Origin: Cytophagaceae bacterium | Lineage (GTDB): Bacteria > Bacteroidota > Bacteroidia > Cytophagales > Spirosomataceae | Assembly (NCBI GenBank): GCA_947452215.1 | Contig: CANGCD010000004.1 | Coordinates: 1-35,412 of the forward strand | Length of the DNA stretch: 35,412 nucleotides | Direction: 5' to 3' | Shown: in pieces, positions 6,266 through 14,987 of the stretch | How positions within the stretch are numbered: position 1 is the first letter of the stretch | How the letters are laid out: every line of letters starts with the position of its first letter | Translations under genes and position numbers: made by a program | The notes under the pieces: model-generated | The model's input: the letters and a program-made list of their open reading frames with translations, nothing else | Told to the model about the DNA's origin: nothing | The model's database searches: none

Positions 6266-8212
6266 ATGCGTGACCCTATCATGACCCAATCCATTTTCAT
6301 ACGAAGATATTCCAATCGCTTTCTTTCCAGATGGCTCGTATTGGCAATTGATTTGATGATCGTGATGTTTTCTTTTTCGCTGGCAACGCTGTTGCGCATG
6401 AATTTTCATTATAACGAAATCGATTTTTATAGCTTCCAATTTCACTTTGCTTTATTATTTTTTATTCGGCTACTCGTCTTCCTTGGATTTAAATCCTACA
6501 TGGGAATTATTCGACACACGAGTATAGAAGATGCCATCCTAATCCTGAAAGCGGTCAGCGCGGGTTCTATAATCACAGGCATTTTTTCAATTGCCTTGCG
6601 CTATTCAATGGGTGTCGACACGCTATTGTACGTGCCTCTATCCATTTTGGGGATTGACTTTTTCATTTGTCTTTTCTTGATGGTTTCGTTACGGTTCTTC
6701 GTTAAATCGTTTTACGAGTCTTTTGTAAATGAATTCAAGCCTGCGGTTGGTGTGCTGATTTATGGTGCGGGCTATTCAGGGATGTTGACCAAAAACGTTA
6801 TTCAAAATGATCGGGGAGTCAATTATCAAGTATTGGGATTTATAGATGATAATCCATCAAAAATAGACAAGACAATCGAAGGTATACGCGTATTTAGTTT
6901 GCCTGAAGCGATGGAAAAATTTGTGGATCAATATGAAGGTTTGCAAGTGATTATGGCCATTAACAATATTGGTTTACAGGCCAAGCGTAAGATTTCCGAT
7001 GTGTTTCTTGATCGTGGTGTTGTCGTGAAAATTTTACCTCCGGTTGATAAATGGGTAAATGGAGAGTTTGCGTTAAATCAAATCCACAATGTGAAAATTG
7101 AAGATTTGTTAGGGCGCGAGCAAATTCAAATGAACAATAAGCAAATCAGCCAAGAAATTAACTCCAAATCTGTACTTGTAACAGGGGCGTCCGGATCTAT
7201 TGGTAGTGAAATTGTTCGACAGCTCATCGCCTATTTTCCTTCCAAATTAATTCTGGTCGATCAATCGGAATCCGGACTATTTGATTTGGAATATGAGCTT
7301 TCAGGCCTAATCCCTTCGAATATTGAATTGGTTGTTAAAATTGCAGATGTTACGGATACGAATCGATTAGCTTCCATATTTAAAGCACATAAGCCTGCAT
7401 TTGTTTTTCATGCTGCTGCATATAAACATGTTCCTCTGATGGAAAAAAATCCCTATGAGGCAGTCAAAGTTAATATCCTAGGAACCCAAATTCTCGCAGA
7501 TTTAGCCATCGAACATGGGGTTGATAAATTTGTTATGGTGTCTACGGATAAGGCAGTAAACCCAACCAATGTCATGGGGGCGACTAAGCGTTTTGCCGAA
7601 ATGTATACCCAATCATTGAATGATTTGGAAGGCGTTCGCACCAAGTTCATTGCAACACGTTTTGGAAATGTTTTAGGGTCTAGCGGTTCTGTTATACCCC
7701 TTTTTAAAAAACAAATTGAGCGCGGAGGTCCGGTGACGGTTACACATCCCGATATAACGCGTTATTTCATGACGATTCCTGAGGCCTGCGAACTTGTTCT
7801 TGAGGCTGCGACCATGGGAGAAGGTGGTGAAGTGTTTGTGTTCGATATGGGCGAATCGGTTAAGATCATTAACCTAGCAAAGAAAATGATTACGCTTAGC
7901 GGGCTTCGCGTCGAGCGTGATATTGAAATTAAATATACAGGTCTTCGCCCAGGTGAAAAATTATACGAAGAATTATTGAACACGGATGAAAACACGCTTC
8001 CGACCCACCATCCCAAAATACTCATAGCCAAGGTGAATTCACCAAGCTTTGCCTATATGGAGTCTCAAATTTTGGAAATTGAGCGTTTATTAAAAGAAGG
8101 AGATAATAACAATCTTGTAGCCCGAATCAAGGAGGTTATTCCCGAATACAAGTCCAACAATTCTGTTTTTGAAAAGCTTGATTCAAAAAGCTTTGCTAAG
8201 AAAATCAAATAA
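6266..8212 (+). CDS. Membrane nucleotide-sugar 4,6-dehydratase (CapD/WbpM/PglF type)
   Basis: This is an integral membrane short-chain dehydrogenase that probably converts UDP-N-acetylglucosamine to its 4-keto-6-deoxy form for surface polysaccharide or glycan synthesis. Four hydrophobic segments fill residues about 20-150. A first Rossmann-like domain follows (YGAGYSGMLTKNVIQ near 170), then the catalytic domain with its NAD loop VTGASGSIGSEI near 302-316. The active site reads STDKAVNPTNVMGATKR (about 424-440), with Met in place of the usual Tyr before the Lys. That substitution is typical of the WbpM/PglF group and argues for dehydratase over simple epimerase. It is 648 residues, normal for the family. 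ATGs at 6266 and 6281 are both possible starts. It ends overlapping the convergent PAP2-like gene by 8 bases. Confidence 0.92.
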   Translation: MRDPIMTQSIFIRRYSNRFLSRWLVLAIDLMIVMFSFSLATLLRMNFHYNEIDFYSFQFHFALLFFIRLLVFLGFKSYMGIIRHTSIEDAILILKAVSAGSIITGIFSIALRYSMGVDTLLYVPLSILGIDFFICLFLMVSLRFFVKSFYESFVNEFKPAVGVLIYGAGYSGMLTKNVIQNDRGVNYQVLGFIDDNPSKIDKTIEGIRVFSLPEAMEKFVDQYEGLQVIMAINNIGLQAKRKISDVFLDRGVVVKILPPVDKWVNGEFALNQIHNVKIEDLLGREQIQMNNKQISQEINSKSVLVTGASGSIGSEIVRQLIAYFPSKLILVDQSESGLFDLEYELSGLIPSNIELVVKIADVTDTNRLASIFKAHKPAFVFHAAAYKHVPLMEKNPYEAVKVNILGTQILADLAIEHGVDKFVMVSTDKAVNPTNVMGATKRFAEMYTQSLNDLEGVRTKFIATRFGNVLGSSGSVIPLFKKQIERGGPVTVTHPDITRYFMTIPEACELVLEAATMGEGGEVFVFDMGESVKIINLAKKMITLSGLRVERDIEIKYTGLRPGEKLYEELLNTDENTLPTHHPKILIAKVNSPSFAYMESQILEIERLLKEGDNNNLVARIKEVIPEYKSNNSVFEKLDSKSFAKKIK

Positions 8213-8840
8213 CAAATCTCTTTGCAATTCGAATAGCAATCCACGTGGCAACTGGGGCAACCAACACATCCAAACTATAATGAACATGTTGGATAAGCAA
8301 AAGCAAAGCCAATACCAAGGTCACCAAAATCGCGATTTTTCGCTCCGTTGGATGAGGTAAAAAATAACAGACAAACACCATCGTTGCCGTATGGCCTGAA
8401 AAGAAGAGGTCCTTCGTGATTGCCATGTTTTCGCCATAAATGAATAATTCCGCTAAGGGATCATGTAAGTCGACCAAACCCATCGGCGGATCAAGTGCAA
8501 CCCCATAGATACAAGCAAAACGCATCAATGTTTCCAAGTTGAATGCCCAGGCAAACCAAAGAAAATGCTTCGGACGTCGAATTATTCGGAACAATAGGTA
8601 GATAACGCTGATGTAAATGATGCCAAAAATGGGTATTGAGACGTTTTTTGCCGGAATATTTGCCAAGATAATATCTTGCATCACGAAGCCTTCGCGTAGC
8701 TGTATCCATTGAAAATAGTCATCAGCCTTCCAAGGGAAAATCGCAAAAACGGCGATGGCTAGTATTAATTGCCACCGAAATCGGCTATCTTGCCACGCGG
8801 CATTCCAAGGAAGTTCGATGGATTTTTCAAAACCTTTCAT
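8205..8840 (-). CDS. PAP2 / sphingomyelin-synthase-like membrane protein
   Basis: This 211-residue protein has about six hydrophobic segments. The C-terminal half carries FFSGHTATMVF and then HVHYSLDVLVAP. These match the SGHT and H-Y-S/T-x-D-V motifs of the PAP2_C/sphingomyelin-synthase-like group more closely than classical PAP2 phosphatases. The KX6RP motif and the Arg of SRX5HX3D are not seen. It probably transfers or removes a phospho-headgroup on a lipid at the membrane; whether it acts on sphingolipids, phospholipids or undecaprenyl phosphate is unknown. The ORF-track start at 8876 is a TTG that coincides with a promoter-like element. I prefer the ATG at 8840 (KGFEKSIELPWNAAW). It is divergent from msrA. 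Confidence 0.8.
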   Translation of the reverse strand: MKGFEKSIELPWNAAWQDSRFRWQLILAIAVFAIFPWKADDYFQWIQLREGFVMQDIILANIPAKNVSIPIFGIIYISVIYLLFRIIRRPKHFLWFAWAFNLETLMRFACIYGVALDPPMGLVDLHDPLAELFIYGENMAITKDLFFSGHTATMVFVCYFLPHPTERKIAILVTLVLALLLLIQHVHYSLDVLVAPVATWIAIRIAKRFVI

Positions 8841-8873
8841 GAGATCTTTTCGTTTACACTGCAATTCGGAGCG

Positions 8874-8881
8874 CAAAACTA
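8874..8881 (-). promoter_or_regulatory. Candidate minus-7 element for the PAP2-like gene
   Basis: On the minus strand this reads TAGTTTTG (TAnnTTTG), 33 bases before the ATG at 8840. It overlaps the track's TTG start, which supports moving the start downstream. The minus-33 box would fall at the msrA start and is poor. Confidence 0.4.
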
Positions 8882-8899
8882 CGCTAAATATAAAATGAA

Positions 8900-9547
8900 A
8901 TGAATAAGCTGCTTAAAAATATTGCGTTGATTGGGTTAATATCCGTCATTCTTACGCACATATCTTGCGGTAGTTCGACTAAATCCTCTCCCGCTACTAC
9001 TAAAATGAACACAACAAAACTTGAAACAATAACGTTTGGTGCTGGATGTTTCTGGTGCGTAGAGGCCGTTTATCAGCGCCTAAAGGGTGTCAAATCCGTA
9101 ACCTCAGGTTATATGGGTGGTAAGCTCAAAAATCCTACCTACCGCGAAGTTTGTTCGGGACTTACTGGGCATGCTGAAGTTTGTCAAATTACTTATGACC
9201 CCGCTGTCATTTCTTTTCAAACACTTTTAGAGGTCTTTTGGCAGACACATGACCCAACCACCCTCAATCGCCAAGGAGCGGATGTAGGAACGCAATATCG
9301 TTCCGCGATTTTCGCACATACAGACGAGCAATTGCAACAGGCTCAAGAGTGGAAGACGAATTTGAATGCGAAACATGTTTTTCCGAATCCCATTGTGACG
9401 CAAATCGAAAAGGCATCTGCTTTCTATCCCGCAGAAGACTACCATCAAGATTATTACAATCAAAATGGCTATGAGCCTTATTGCCAAATCGTTATCAAAC
9501 CCAAAATGGATAAATTCCTGAAGGCCTTCAAGGATAAATTAAACTAG
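8900..9547 (+). CDS. msrA: Peptide-methionine (S)-S-oxide reductase, lipoprotein form
   Basis: This MsrA reduces methionine-S-sulfoxide in oxidised proteins. The catalytic motif FGAGCFWCVEAVYQ (nucleophile Cys near residue 50), GYMGG, GHAEVCQITYDP and YHQDYYNQNGYEPYC are all present. The late YC supplies a plausible resolving cysteine. Unlike cytoplasmic MsrA it begins with a lipoprotein signal (LISVILTHISCGSS, lipobox Cys near 23) and a Ser/Thr/Pro linker, so it should be anchored in the inner or outer membrane facing the periplasm. It is 215 residues. An internal ATG (NTTKLETITFGAG, near residue 36) would give a soluble form, but the lipobox upstream is convincing. Its stop shares the bases CTAG with the stop of lptD. 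The reductant source (a periplasmic thioredoxin-like protein) is not in the window. Confidence 0.93.
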   Translation: MNKLLKNIALIGLISVILTHISCGSSTKSSPATTKMNTTKLETITFGAGCFWCVEAVYQRLKGVKSVTSGYMGGKLKNPTYREVCSGLTGHAEVCQITYDPAVISFQTLLEVFWQTHDPTTLNRQGADVGTQYRSAIFAHTDEQLQQAQEWKTNLNAKHVFPNPIVTQIEKASAFYPAEDYHQDYYNQNGYEPYCQIVIKPKMDKFLKAFKDKLN

Positions 9548-12261
9548 AATCCGCCTTTGTCGTAGAAACTTCTTCGACGTGAGATTTTTAAATCCTGCAA
9601 TAAACTGGATTTTACACGTAAGTCGAATGAATAATTACTCGCTCGCCCGAAGAAAGGACTTGCTATGGGTGTCCAGTTGAAGTTCATCTCCCAGCAATGC
9701 AGATCTCGATGCACCGACATGTTTGTATAGGTCAGTCCGCTGTATTTAAAGTCATAGCCTGAGCTTACCGAGAACTTCCATTTTTCACTTATGCTGACAT
9801 CTCCCTGAAAAGTCAATCCGCTAATCTTTTGTGGATCAGCTAAGCCCATTCGGTTGTAACTAAATTGATAGGAGAATGAAAAGGTCCAAGGTACATTCCA
9901 GTCGACATAATCATCCATATTTCGGTTGATTTGCTTTAACTGAGCTTCCGATCCCATATCACTTGTCTTAGGCTTTTTAGCTGCGCTAGGAGCGAAGCGC
10001 CGACCAATTGACAGGTTGAATGATTGCAATCGTCCTAGTCCTTCACCTTTACTAAACATGTATTCGTTGGTCCGTCTGCCCATATCAAAAAACGCCGCAT
10101 CCTGAACATACGAATAGGGGTCCATACTTCCTCCGATATTGATGTCAAAATCTTTTACACGCGAATTCGCATTGAACCCAATGTTGGATAATGGGTATTC
10201 TTTGGCAAGTAAATTGTAACTTCCATTAATGCCAAAGTTATCAATCAAGCTGATTTTTTCATTCTGCTTCGTCGCGGTATCTGATTTCGTTTTCAACTTC
10301 GCTTCCAATGTATTCTGAATCCCAAAACTAATAGCCCCAGATGCCCCTCCATAAGATAAAATGCGGGGGTCAAAGGTGCTTAGTCGGCGAATATCTCCCA
10401 CTTGTTCCACGCCTTCGGCGTTGATGAACTTTCGGTTATTAATTCGTACATCCTGGAAATATCCGTAGGCCGGATCTGAATAATCGGGAGTGTAACTGAC
10501 ACTAATCGAAGGAACCATCGTGTGTCTCAATGCTTCCAATCTGCCTTTTTTAAATCGAGCCGTACCAAATACCCGCGTGTTCATGCTCGCCGAAAAGGAA
10601 ATCTGAGAATTGAATTTTGGTAGCCCTCCCACGGTATCAATCCGAACGGTCGAGTCCGACTTCATGTAGGTGTATTTATAGGAGCGGGTGTACATATTCC
10701 CTGACCATGATATACCAGGGGTGATATTGATGTAGCGATTAAGCTTAATGTTTGGCAATGAAATCGGTAAGCTATAATTGAATTTTGTTTGGGCCTTTTC
10801 CCAAAGCATTGGAATCGTGCTCGCATTTACAGCTACGACCCCCGGAGGAAGGTCATCCGCATTCGTTGGGATAAAGGGTTTCTGAATGATGCCACGCTGA
10901 CTATTCGACTCCCTCGGATAAACATCAAATTCATAACGTGTATAAGGGTCAGCAATTTGATTCGTCATGGAGATGCCCCCGGAAAAATCCAAACCCACAC
11001 GAAATTGATCCATGAATCGGTCACCTATACTCGATTTTCGTTTGAAGGGTTGAAATTGATTTAGACCTAAACTGAATTCGGTCCCTGCATCAAAAACGCG
11101 GGTAGTTGTATTTTGATTAATCCGTAAGCTGATGCTGCTGCGGAAAGTTTGACCTACGTTTTTTGTGTATTGTACAGAAGATCCAATGGTATTGGACAAA
11201 TATTGTTGCGTATTGAAGTTGTTGTATTGGTTATACGAATTGGACGCGATATTTACGGAAGCCGAGAAGCTAGAGTTGCCTAAACTGCGTGGACTATGTG
11301 ACCATTGCAAAGCAAAATCCGTTCGTTTCGTCGGGTTGAATTCATCCCCGTTTGAGTTTCGATTGAAGGCTAAGTTAAAGCTCCCCGCATACCGATAGCG
11401 CTTATTGTATTGTGAGTTTGCGCCTAAACCCCAGCCTCCTTTCGAATAAATTTGACCTGTAAAACGGATACCAATGTGTTCACTCGCCGCCCAATAATAG
11501 CCTCCTTCGCGCAAATAAAATCCTCTACCCGTAGGCTCTTCGCCATAGGTGGGTACTATAATACCTGATTTTCCCGCTTCTTTGGGTTGGGAATACGGGA
11601 AGAATCCAAAAGGTAAACCGATTGGGAGCGGAATGTCATTCAATTCAAAATGGAATGGTCCAGAAATGATTTCTTTTTTACCTACTACTTTAATCTTACT
11701 TGCCTTGATGTGAAAATGGGGATGGCTTAAATTACAGGTTGTGTAAATGGCATTCCGAATGTATAAATTGTCATCTTCATCTTTTTTAACCGTTTTCCCC
11801 TGTACAAAGCCTTCGCCTTGCTGGGTAACAATTCCTTTTATCGCTGCCCGTTTTGTTTTGAAATTATATCGAATTTCGTCCGAATCATATTTGTCGGCGC
11901 CCTGCGTAAACACCGGCAAACCGGTCATTTTGTGCGCTGTAGAATCATATTGCCCGATGGCATACACTTCATTCTTCTCCCAGTCCAAACGAATATAACT
12001 CGATTCTAGACTGATGTCGCCGTATTTTACTTTAGCATTCCCATACAAATGAACGACTTGTTTGTCGGCATCAAGCACCGTAGAATCTAATGCAGAATAA
12101 AAGACAGTTGTTTGTAGGTCCTGTTGCTTGGAAAGGCTATCGGATTTGGCTAAGTTTTTCTGAGTAGAATCCGCCAAGATTACCCGCTGGGCGTGTAACG
12201 TCGGAAGGACGCACATCAGGCCGAAGCATAGTAAAAGGTAATATGTGGATTTCTTTATCAA
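9544..12261 (-). CDS. lptD: LPS-assembly outer-membrane protein LptD
   Basis: This is a large outer-membrane protein that inserts lipopolysaccharide into the outer leaflet. The signal peptide ends at LPTLHAQ (residues 1-25). An OstA/LptA-like beta-taco domain follows at about 55-230 (VVHLYGNAKVKYGDISLES, the SHPHFHIKASKIKVV region). The PLPIGLPFGFFP motif comes next, then a long beta-barrel rich in alternating aromatic strands to the C-terminus. It is 905 residues, in the range of Bacteroidota LptD. No ATG is available: the codon before IKKSTYYLLL is TTG at 12261, and an in-frame stop lies 36 bases upstream. It is divergent from the amidase gene; in my recollection the lptD-amidase-mlaD neighbourhood recurs in Bacteroidota. 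The lptE partner is not in the window. Confidence 0.93.
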   Translation of the reverse strand: MIKKSTYYLLLCFGLMCVLPTLHAQRVILADSTQKNLAKSDSLSKQQDLQTTVFYSALDSTVLDADKQVVHLYGNAKVKYGDISLESSYIRLDWEKNEVYAIGQYDSTAHKMTGLPVFTQGADKYDSDEIRYNFKTKRAAIKGIVTQQGEGFVQGKTVKKDEDDNLYIRNAIYTTCNLSHPHFHIKASKIKVVGKKEIISGPFHFELNDIPLPIGLPFGFFPYSQPKEAGKSGIIVPTYGEEPTGRGFYLREGGYYWAASEHIGIRFTGQIYSKGGWGLGANSQYNKRYRYAGSFNLAFNRNSNGDEFNPTKRTDFALQWSHSPRSLGNSSFSASVNIASNSYNQYNNFNTQQYLSNTIGSSVQYTKNVGQTFRSSISLRINQNTTTRVFDAGTEFSLGLNQFQPFKRKSSIGDRFMDQFRVGLDFSGGISMTNQIADPYTRYEFDVYPRESNSQRGIIQKPFIPTNADDLPPGVVAVNASTIPMLWEKAQTKFNYSLPISLPNIKLNRYINITPGISWSGNMYTRSYKYTYMKSDSTVRIDTVGGLPKFNSQISFSASMNTRVFGTARFKKGRLEALRHTMVPSISVSYTPDYSDPAYGYFQDVRINNRKFINAEGVEQVGDIRRLSTFDPRILSYGGASGAISFGIQNTLEAKLKTKSDTATKQNEKISLIDNFGINGSYNLLAKEYPLSNIGFNANSRVKDFDINIGGSMDPYSYVQDAAFFDMGRRTNEYMFSKGEGLGRLQSFNLSIGRRFAPSAAKKPKTSDMGSEAQLKQINRNMDDYVDWNVPWTFSFSYQFSYNRMGLADPQKISGLTFQGDVSISEKWKFSVSSGYDFKYSGLTYTNMSVHRDLHCWEMNFNWTPIASPFFGRASNYSFDLRVKSSLLQDLKISRRRSFYDKGGF

Positions 12262-12276
12262 ATGGAATTTAAAAAT

Positions 12277-12284
12277 TATATTTG
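12277..12284 (+). promoter_or_regulatory. Candidate minus-7 element for the amidase operon
   Basis: TATATTTG matches TAnnTTTG exactly, 65 bases before the amidase ATG at 12350. Because it lies inside the over-extended track ORF (start 12245), it argues against that start. A TTTA at 12254-12257 could act as a weak minus-33 box. Confidence 0.5.
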
Positions 12285-12302
12285 TCCTCTGTAATCAATT
12301 TG

Positions 12303-12310
12303 CAAAATTA
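12303..12310 (-). promoter_or_regulatory. Candidate minus-7 element for lptD
   Basis: On the minus strand this reads TAATTTTG (TAnnTTTG), about 40 bases before the lptD TTG start. Initiation would fall near 12297, so the lptD and amidase 5' ends would overlap or nearly meet. No clear minus-33 box is seen. Confidence 0.42.
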
Positions 12311-12349
12311 CATCATTGCTTGGTACCTAAGTGTAATAATCTAAAAATA

Positions 12350-13150
12350 ATGTTTTCATCCATGCGAGTTATTTTTGTTATTGGGCTTTCTTTGTCAATT
12401 ATCTCGGCGACTATGCCTGAGCTTGCGCCTAGCAAGGTGGCCAAAAAAAATATCATCAAAACGGTTTGTCTCGATGCAGGTCATGGGGGAAAGGATCCCG
12501 GTTGTTTAGGGCCTGCGGGCGCGAGGGAAGGGAAAGTTACGTTGAAAATCATCTTGGAATTAGGGAAGCGCTTAAAGGCTGAATACCCGGATATGAAGGT
12601 GATTTATACACGAGATACCGACGAATTCATTGAATTATTTGAGCGCGCGGATATCGCAAATCGGAATAAAGCGGATTTGTTTATTTCGGTGCATTGCAAT
12701 GCGGCAGTCAATAAATCGGCTTATGGGACAGAAACCTATACCATGGGTCTCCACAAAACGGACGGGAATCTAAATGTCGCCAAACGAGAAAACTCCGTAA
12801 TCTTACAAGAAAAAGACTATCAAACGTCTTATAATGGCTTTGACCCAAGTTCCCCGCTGGCACACATCATGATGGCTAATTACCAAAGTGCCTTTATGGC
12901 CAATTCGGTAAAGTTTGCGTCTCATGTAGAAGATGAGTTTTCGAAAACGTTCAAGCGTAAGAGTTTTGGGGTTAAGCAAGCGGGTTTTTTGGTTATTTGG
13001 CGAACAGCAATGCCTAGTGTGTTGGTTGAAACCGGCTTCTTAACCAATCCCACGGAAGAAGAATATTTGAATTCTGAAAAAGGGCAGGCCGAAGTTGCGG
13101 ATGCCATAACAACGGCATTCAAAAAATATAAAGACGAAATTGAAAAATAA
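12350..13150 (+). CDS. N-acetylmuramoyl-L-alanine amidase (Amidase_3, zinc)
   Basis: This secreted zinc amidase cuts the bond between N-acetylmuramic acid and the stem peptide, and acts in cell separation and wall turnover. Zinc-ligand motifs are clear: LDAGHGGKDPGCLGP with the following AREGKVTL (His and Glu), LFISVHCNAA (His) and the catalytic VLVETGFLTNPTEEEYL (Glu). The insertion between the second and third motifs, containing the QTSYNGFDPSSPLAH segment, is of the kind seen in Bacteroidota and AmiC-like enzymes. The track starts at 12245, but that ORF reads through the promoter element. ATG 12350 (or 12362) gives a proper signal peptide (MRVIFVIGLSLSIISATM). The protein is then 266 residues. 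mlaD begins 7 bases after its stop. Confidence 0.92.
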   Translation: MFSSMRVIFVIGLSLSIISATMPELAPSKVAKKNIIKTVCLDAGHGGKDPGCLGPAGAREGKVTLKIILELGKRLKAEYPDMKVIYTRDTDEFIELFERADIANRNKADLFISVHCNAAVNKSAYGTETYTMGLHKTDGNLNVAKRENSVILQEKDYQTSYNGFDPSSPLAHIMMANYQSAFMANSVKFASHVEDEFSKTFKRKSFGVKQAGFLVIWRTAMPSVLVETGFLTNPTEEEYLNSEKGQAEVADAITTAFKKYKDEIEK

Positions 13151-13157
13151 ACCCATT

Positions 13158-14108
13158 ATGTTTCAAAGCAACGAATTGAAGGTTGGTTTTTTGGCATTGC
13201 TTGCCTTCCTAATCCTGTATTTTGGGTTTAACTTCCTGAAAGGAAATGATGTATTTTCGTCTTCGAAAATCTATTATGTGACCTATGACAATGTCGATGG
13301 TTTAACTTCGTCCAATCAGGTACTCTTGAATGGCATCGAAGTGGGGAAAGTGAAAAAGGTTGAATTGCTTCCAGAAAATGGCAATAAAATTAAGGTGACC
13401 TTACGGATCAACAAAGATTTGATCCTTCCGGATAAAACGCTTATTGTGCTTTCCGATGGTGCTTTGTTAGGCGGTAAGGTGATGCGTCTTGAATTGTTAG
13501 GGAAAGGTTCATTGCCTACAGAGAGTGTTATTCAAGGAACGACGGAAAAGGGACTTTCGGCTTTATTGAAGGAGCGTGCTTTGCCTGTCCTTTCTAATGC
13601 GGATTCCTTGCTCGTGTCATTTCGAAAAATTAGTCTGAAGTTCGAGCACACGGGAACTCATTTGAATGAGTTGATTAAGAATTCAAATTCAGCAGTGACT
13701 AACATCAATGGTTCGGTGACGGAACTCGTAAGTGATAATAAAGCGAACGTGAAACAAATCACGGCGAATATGAAATCCCTAACGCAAAGCTTAACAGAAA
13801 CCGAAAAGCAATTGAAACCTTTGTTGGTGAAATTCAATACGGTCGCCGATTCTTTGCAAGCTGTTCGCATCGGTCAAACCTTGCAAGAAGCGGGTAAGGC
13901 GATTCAATCCCTTCAAAAAATCGTTACTAAGTTAGAGCAAGGGCAAGGAAGCGCTGGAAAATTGTTGACCAATGACTCTTTATATAACGGGCTAAATAAG
14001 TCTTTGTTGGATTTAGATAAATTGTTAATCGATTTCCGCACACAGCCGAAGCGCTACATTCATTTTTCAGTTTTTGGAAAAAAAGAATTGAAAGCAGTTA
14101 CGCAATAA
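13158..14108 (+). CDS. MlaD/MCE-family lipid transport protein
   Basis: This is a substrate-binding, membrane-anchored MCE protein, probably part of a system that moves phospholipids between inner and outer membrane. The N-terminal anchor is LKVGFLALLAFLILYFGFNF (about residues 6-25). The MCE domain is at about 35-115 (YVTYDNVDGLTSSNQVLLNGIEVGKVKKVEL, DKTLIVLSDGALLGGKVMRLEL). It is followed by a long predicted helical or coiled-coil tail rich in Asn/Lys/Gln (about 150-290). The 316-residue length is usual for single-MCE Bacteroidota proteins. The track start is a TTG inside the amidase stop; ATG 13158 fits the MFQSNELKVGF start better. The ATPase and permease partners (MlaF/MlaE) are not in the window. 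Confidence 0.9.
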   Translation: MFQSNELKVGFLALLAFLILYFGFNFLKGNDVFSSSKIYYVTYDNVDGLTSSNQVLLNGIEVGKVKKVELLPENGNKIKVTLRINKDLILPDKTLIVLSDGALLGGKVMRLELLGKGSLPTESVIQGTTEKGLSALLKERALPVLSNADSLLVSFRKISLKFEHTGTHLNELIKNSNSAVTNINGSVTELVSDNKANVKQITANMKSLTQSLTETEKQLKPLLVKFNTVADSLQAVRIGQTLQEAGKAIQSLQKIVTKLEQGQGSAGKLLTNDSLYNGLNKSLLDLDKLLIDFRTQPKRYIHFSVFGKKELKAVTQ

Positions 14109-14121
14109 ATAAACCCAGTAC

Positions 14122-14949
14122 ATGGCGACTAAGCAATTAAAGATTTTGGCAGATGTCGAGATTACCGATATTTTAATGGCAGAGCTGGGTGAAATCGGTT
14201 TTGATATATTTGAAGATACAGCATCGGGAATTAATGCCTATTGTCCGATGGATGTTTATGATGGCGCAGCCACCCATGAGATCATTGAGCGCTATCGGTT
14301 TTTAGGTTCTATCGATGTAGCGGAAGCGGAAATTGAGAAGCAAAATTGGAATGCGGTATGGGAAACAAATTATGATCCTATTCGCATTTCAGATCAAGTG
14401 AATATTCGAGCGAGTTTTCATGAGCCGGACCCAACGGCCGCGATGGATATTGTAATTAATCCCAAAATGTCCTTTGGAACGGGACATCACGAAACCACCA
14501 CCTTAATGGTTCAAGCCCTTTTTGAAATTTCATTGGAAGGGAAATCGGTTTTGGATGTGGGGACGGGGACTGGAATCCTTGCATTTATTGCGATGAAATT
14601 GGGGGCAAGTCGCGTACATGGATTTGATATCGACCCATGGTCTGTTGAAAACTCCATTGAGAATGCAGCGCTGAATGATTGTGAATCAGCAACTTTTCAG
14701 GAAGGCACGATACGAAACGAGCCTTTAACGGTTTATGATGTTGTCATTGCAAATATTAATCGCAATATCTTATTGGATGAAATAGCGGAATATGCTTTGC
14801 GCTTAGCGTCAAAGGGTTATCTGTTTTTGAGCGGATTTTATGCAGAAGATATTCCCTACATTACGGAGGCGGCTCATTTGCATGGCTTGCAATTAGAGAT
14901 CGAAACCAATTTACGTAATTGGGCATGCCTTCGCTTGCGAAAGAGCTAA
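14122..14949 (+). CDS. prmA: Ribosomal protein L11 methyltransferase
   Basis: This S-adenosylmethionine-dependent enzyme methylates ribosomal protein L11. The SAM-binding motif VLDVGTGTGILAFIAMKLGA is at about residues 140-159, followed by the acidic motif VHGFDIDPWSVENS. The upstream INPKMSFGTGHHETT segment and the IANINRNIL motif in place of NPPY are typical of PrmA. It is 275 residues, slightly shorter than the E. coli enzyme, as in other Bacteroidota. It starts 13 bases after mlaD and is the third gene of the amidase-mlaD-prmA operon. A hairpin with a T run follows 39 bases after its stop. Confidence 0.95.
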   Translation: MATKQLKILADVEITDILMAELGEIGFDIFEDTASGINAYCPMDVYDGAATHEIIERYRFLGSIDVAEAEIEKQNWNAVWETNYDPIRISDQVNIRASFHEPDPTAAMDIVINPKMSFGTGHHETTTLMVQALFEISLEGKSVLDVGTGTGILAFIAMKLGASRVHGFDIDPWSVENSIENAALNDCESATFQEGTIRNEPLTVYDVVIANINRNILLDEIAEYALRLASKGYLFLSGFYAEDIPYITEAAHLHGLQLEIETNLRNWACLRLRKS

Positions 14950-14987
14950 TTGTTAATTTTCGTGTTTTTGTGAATTAATTCATGAAA

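Noticed and set aside
12245-12349. N-terminal extension of the amidase ORF
   Set aside because: It contains a promoter element and no signal-peptide logic; the start at 12350 gives a clean secretion signal.
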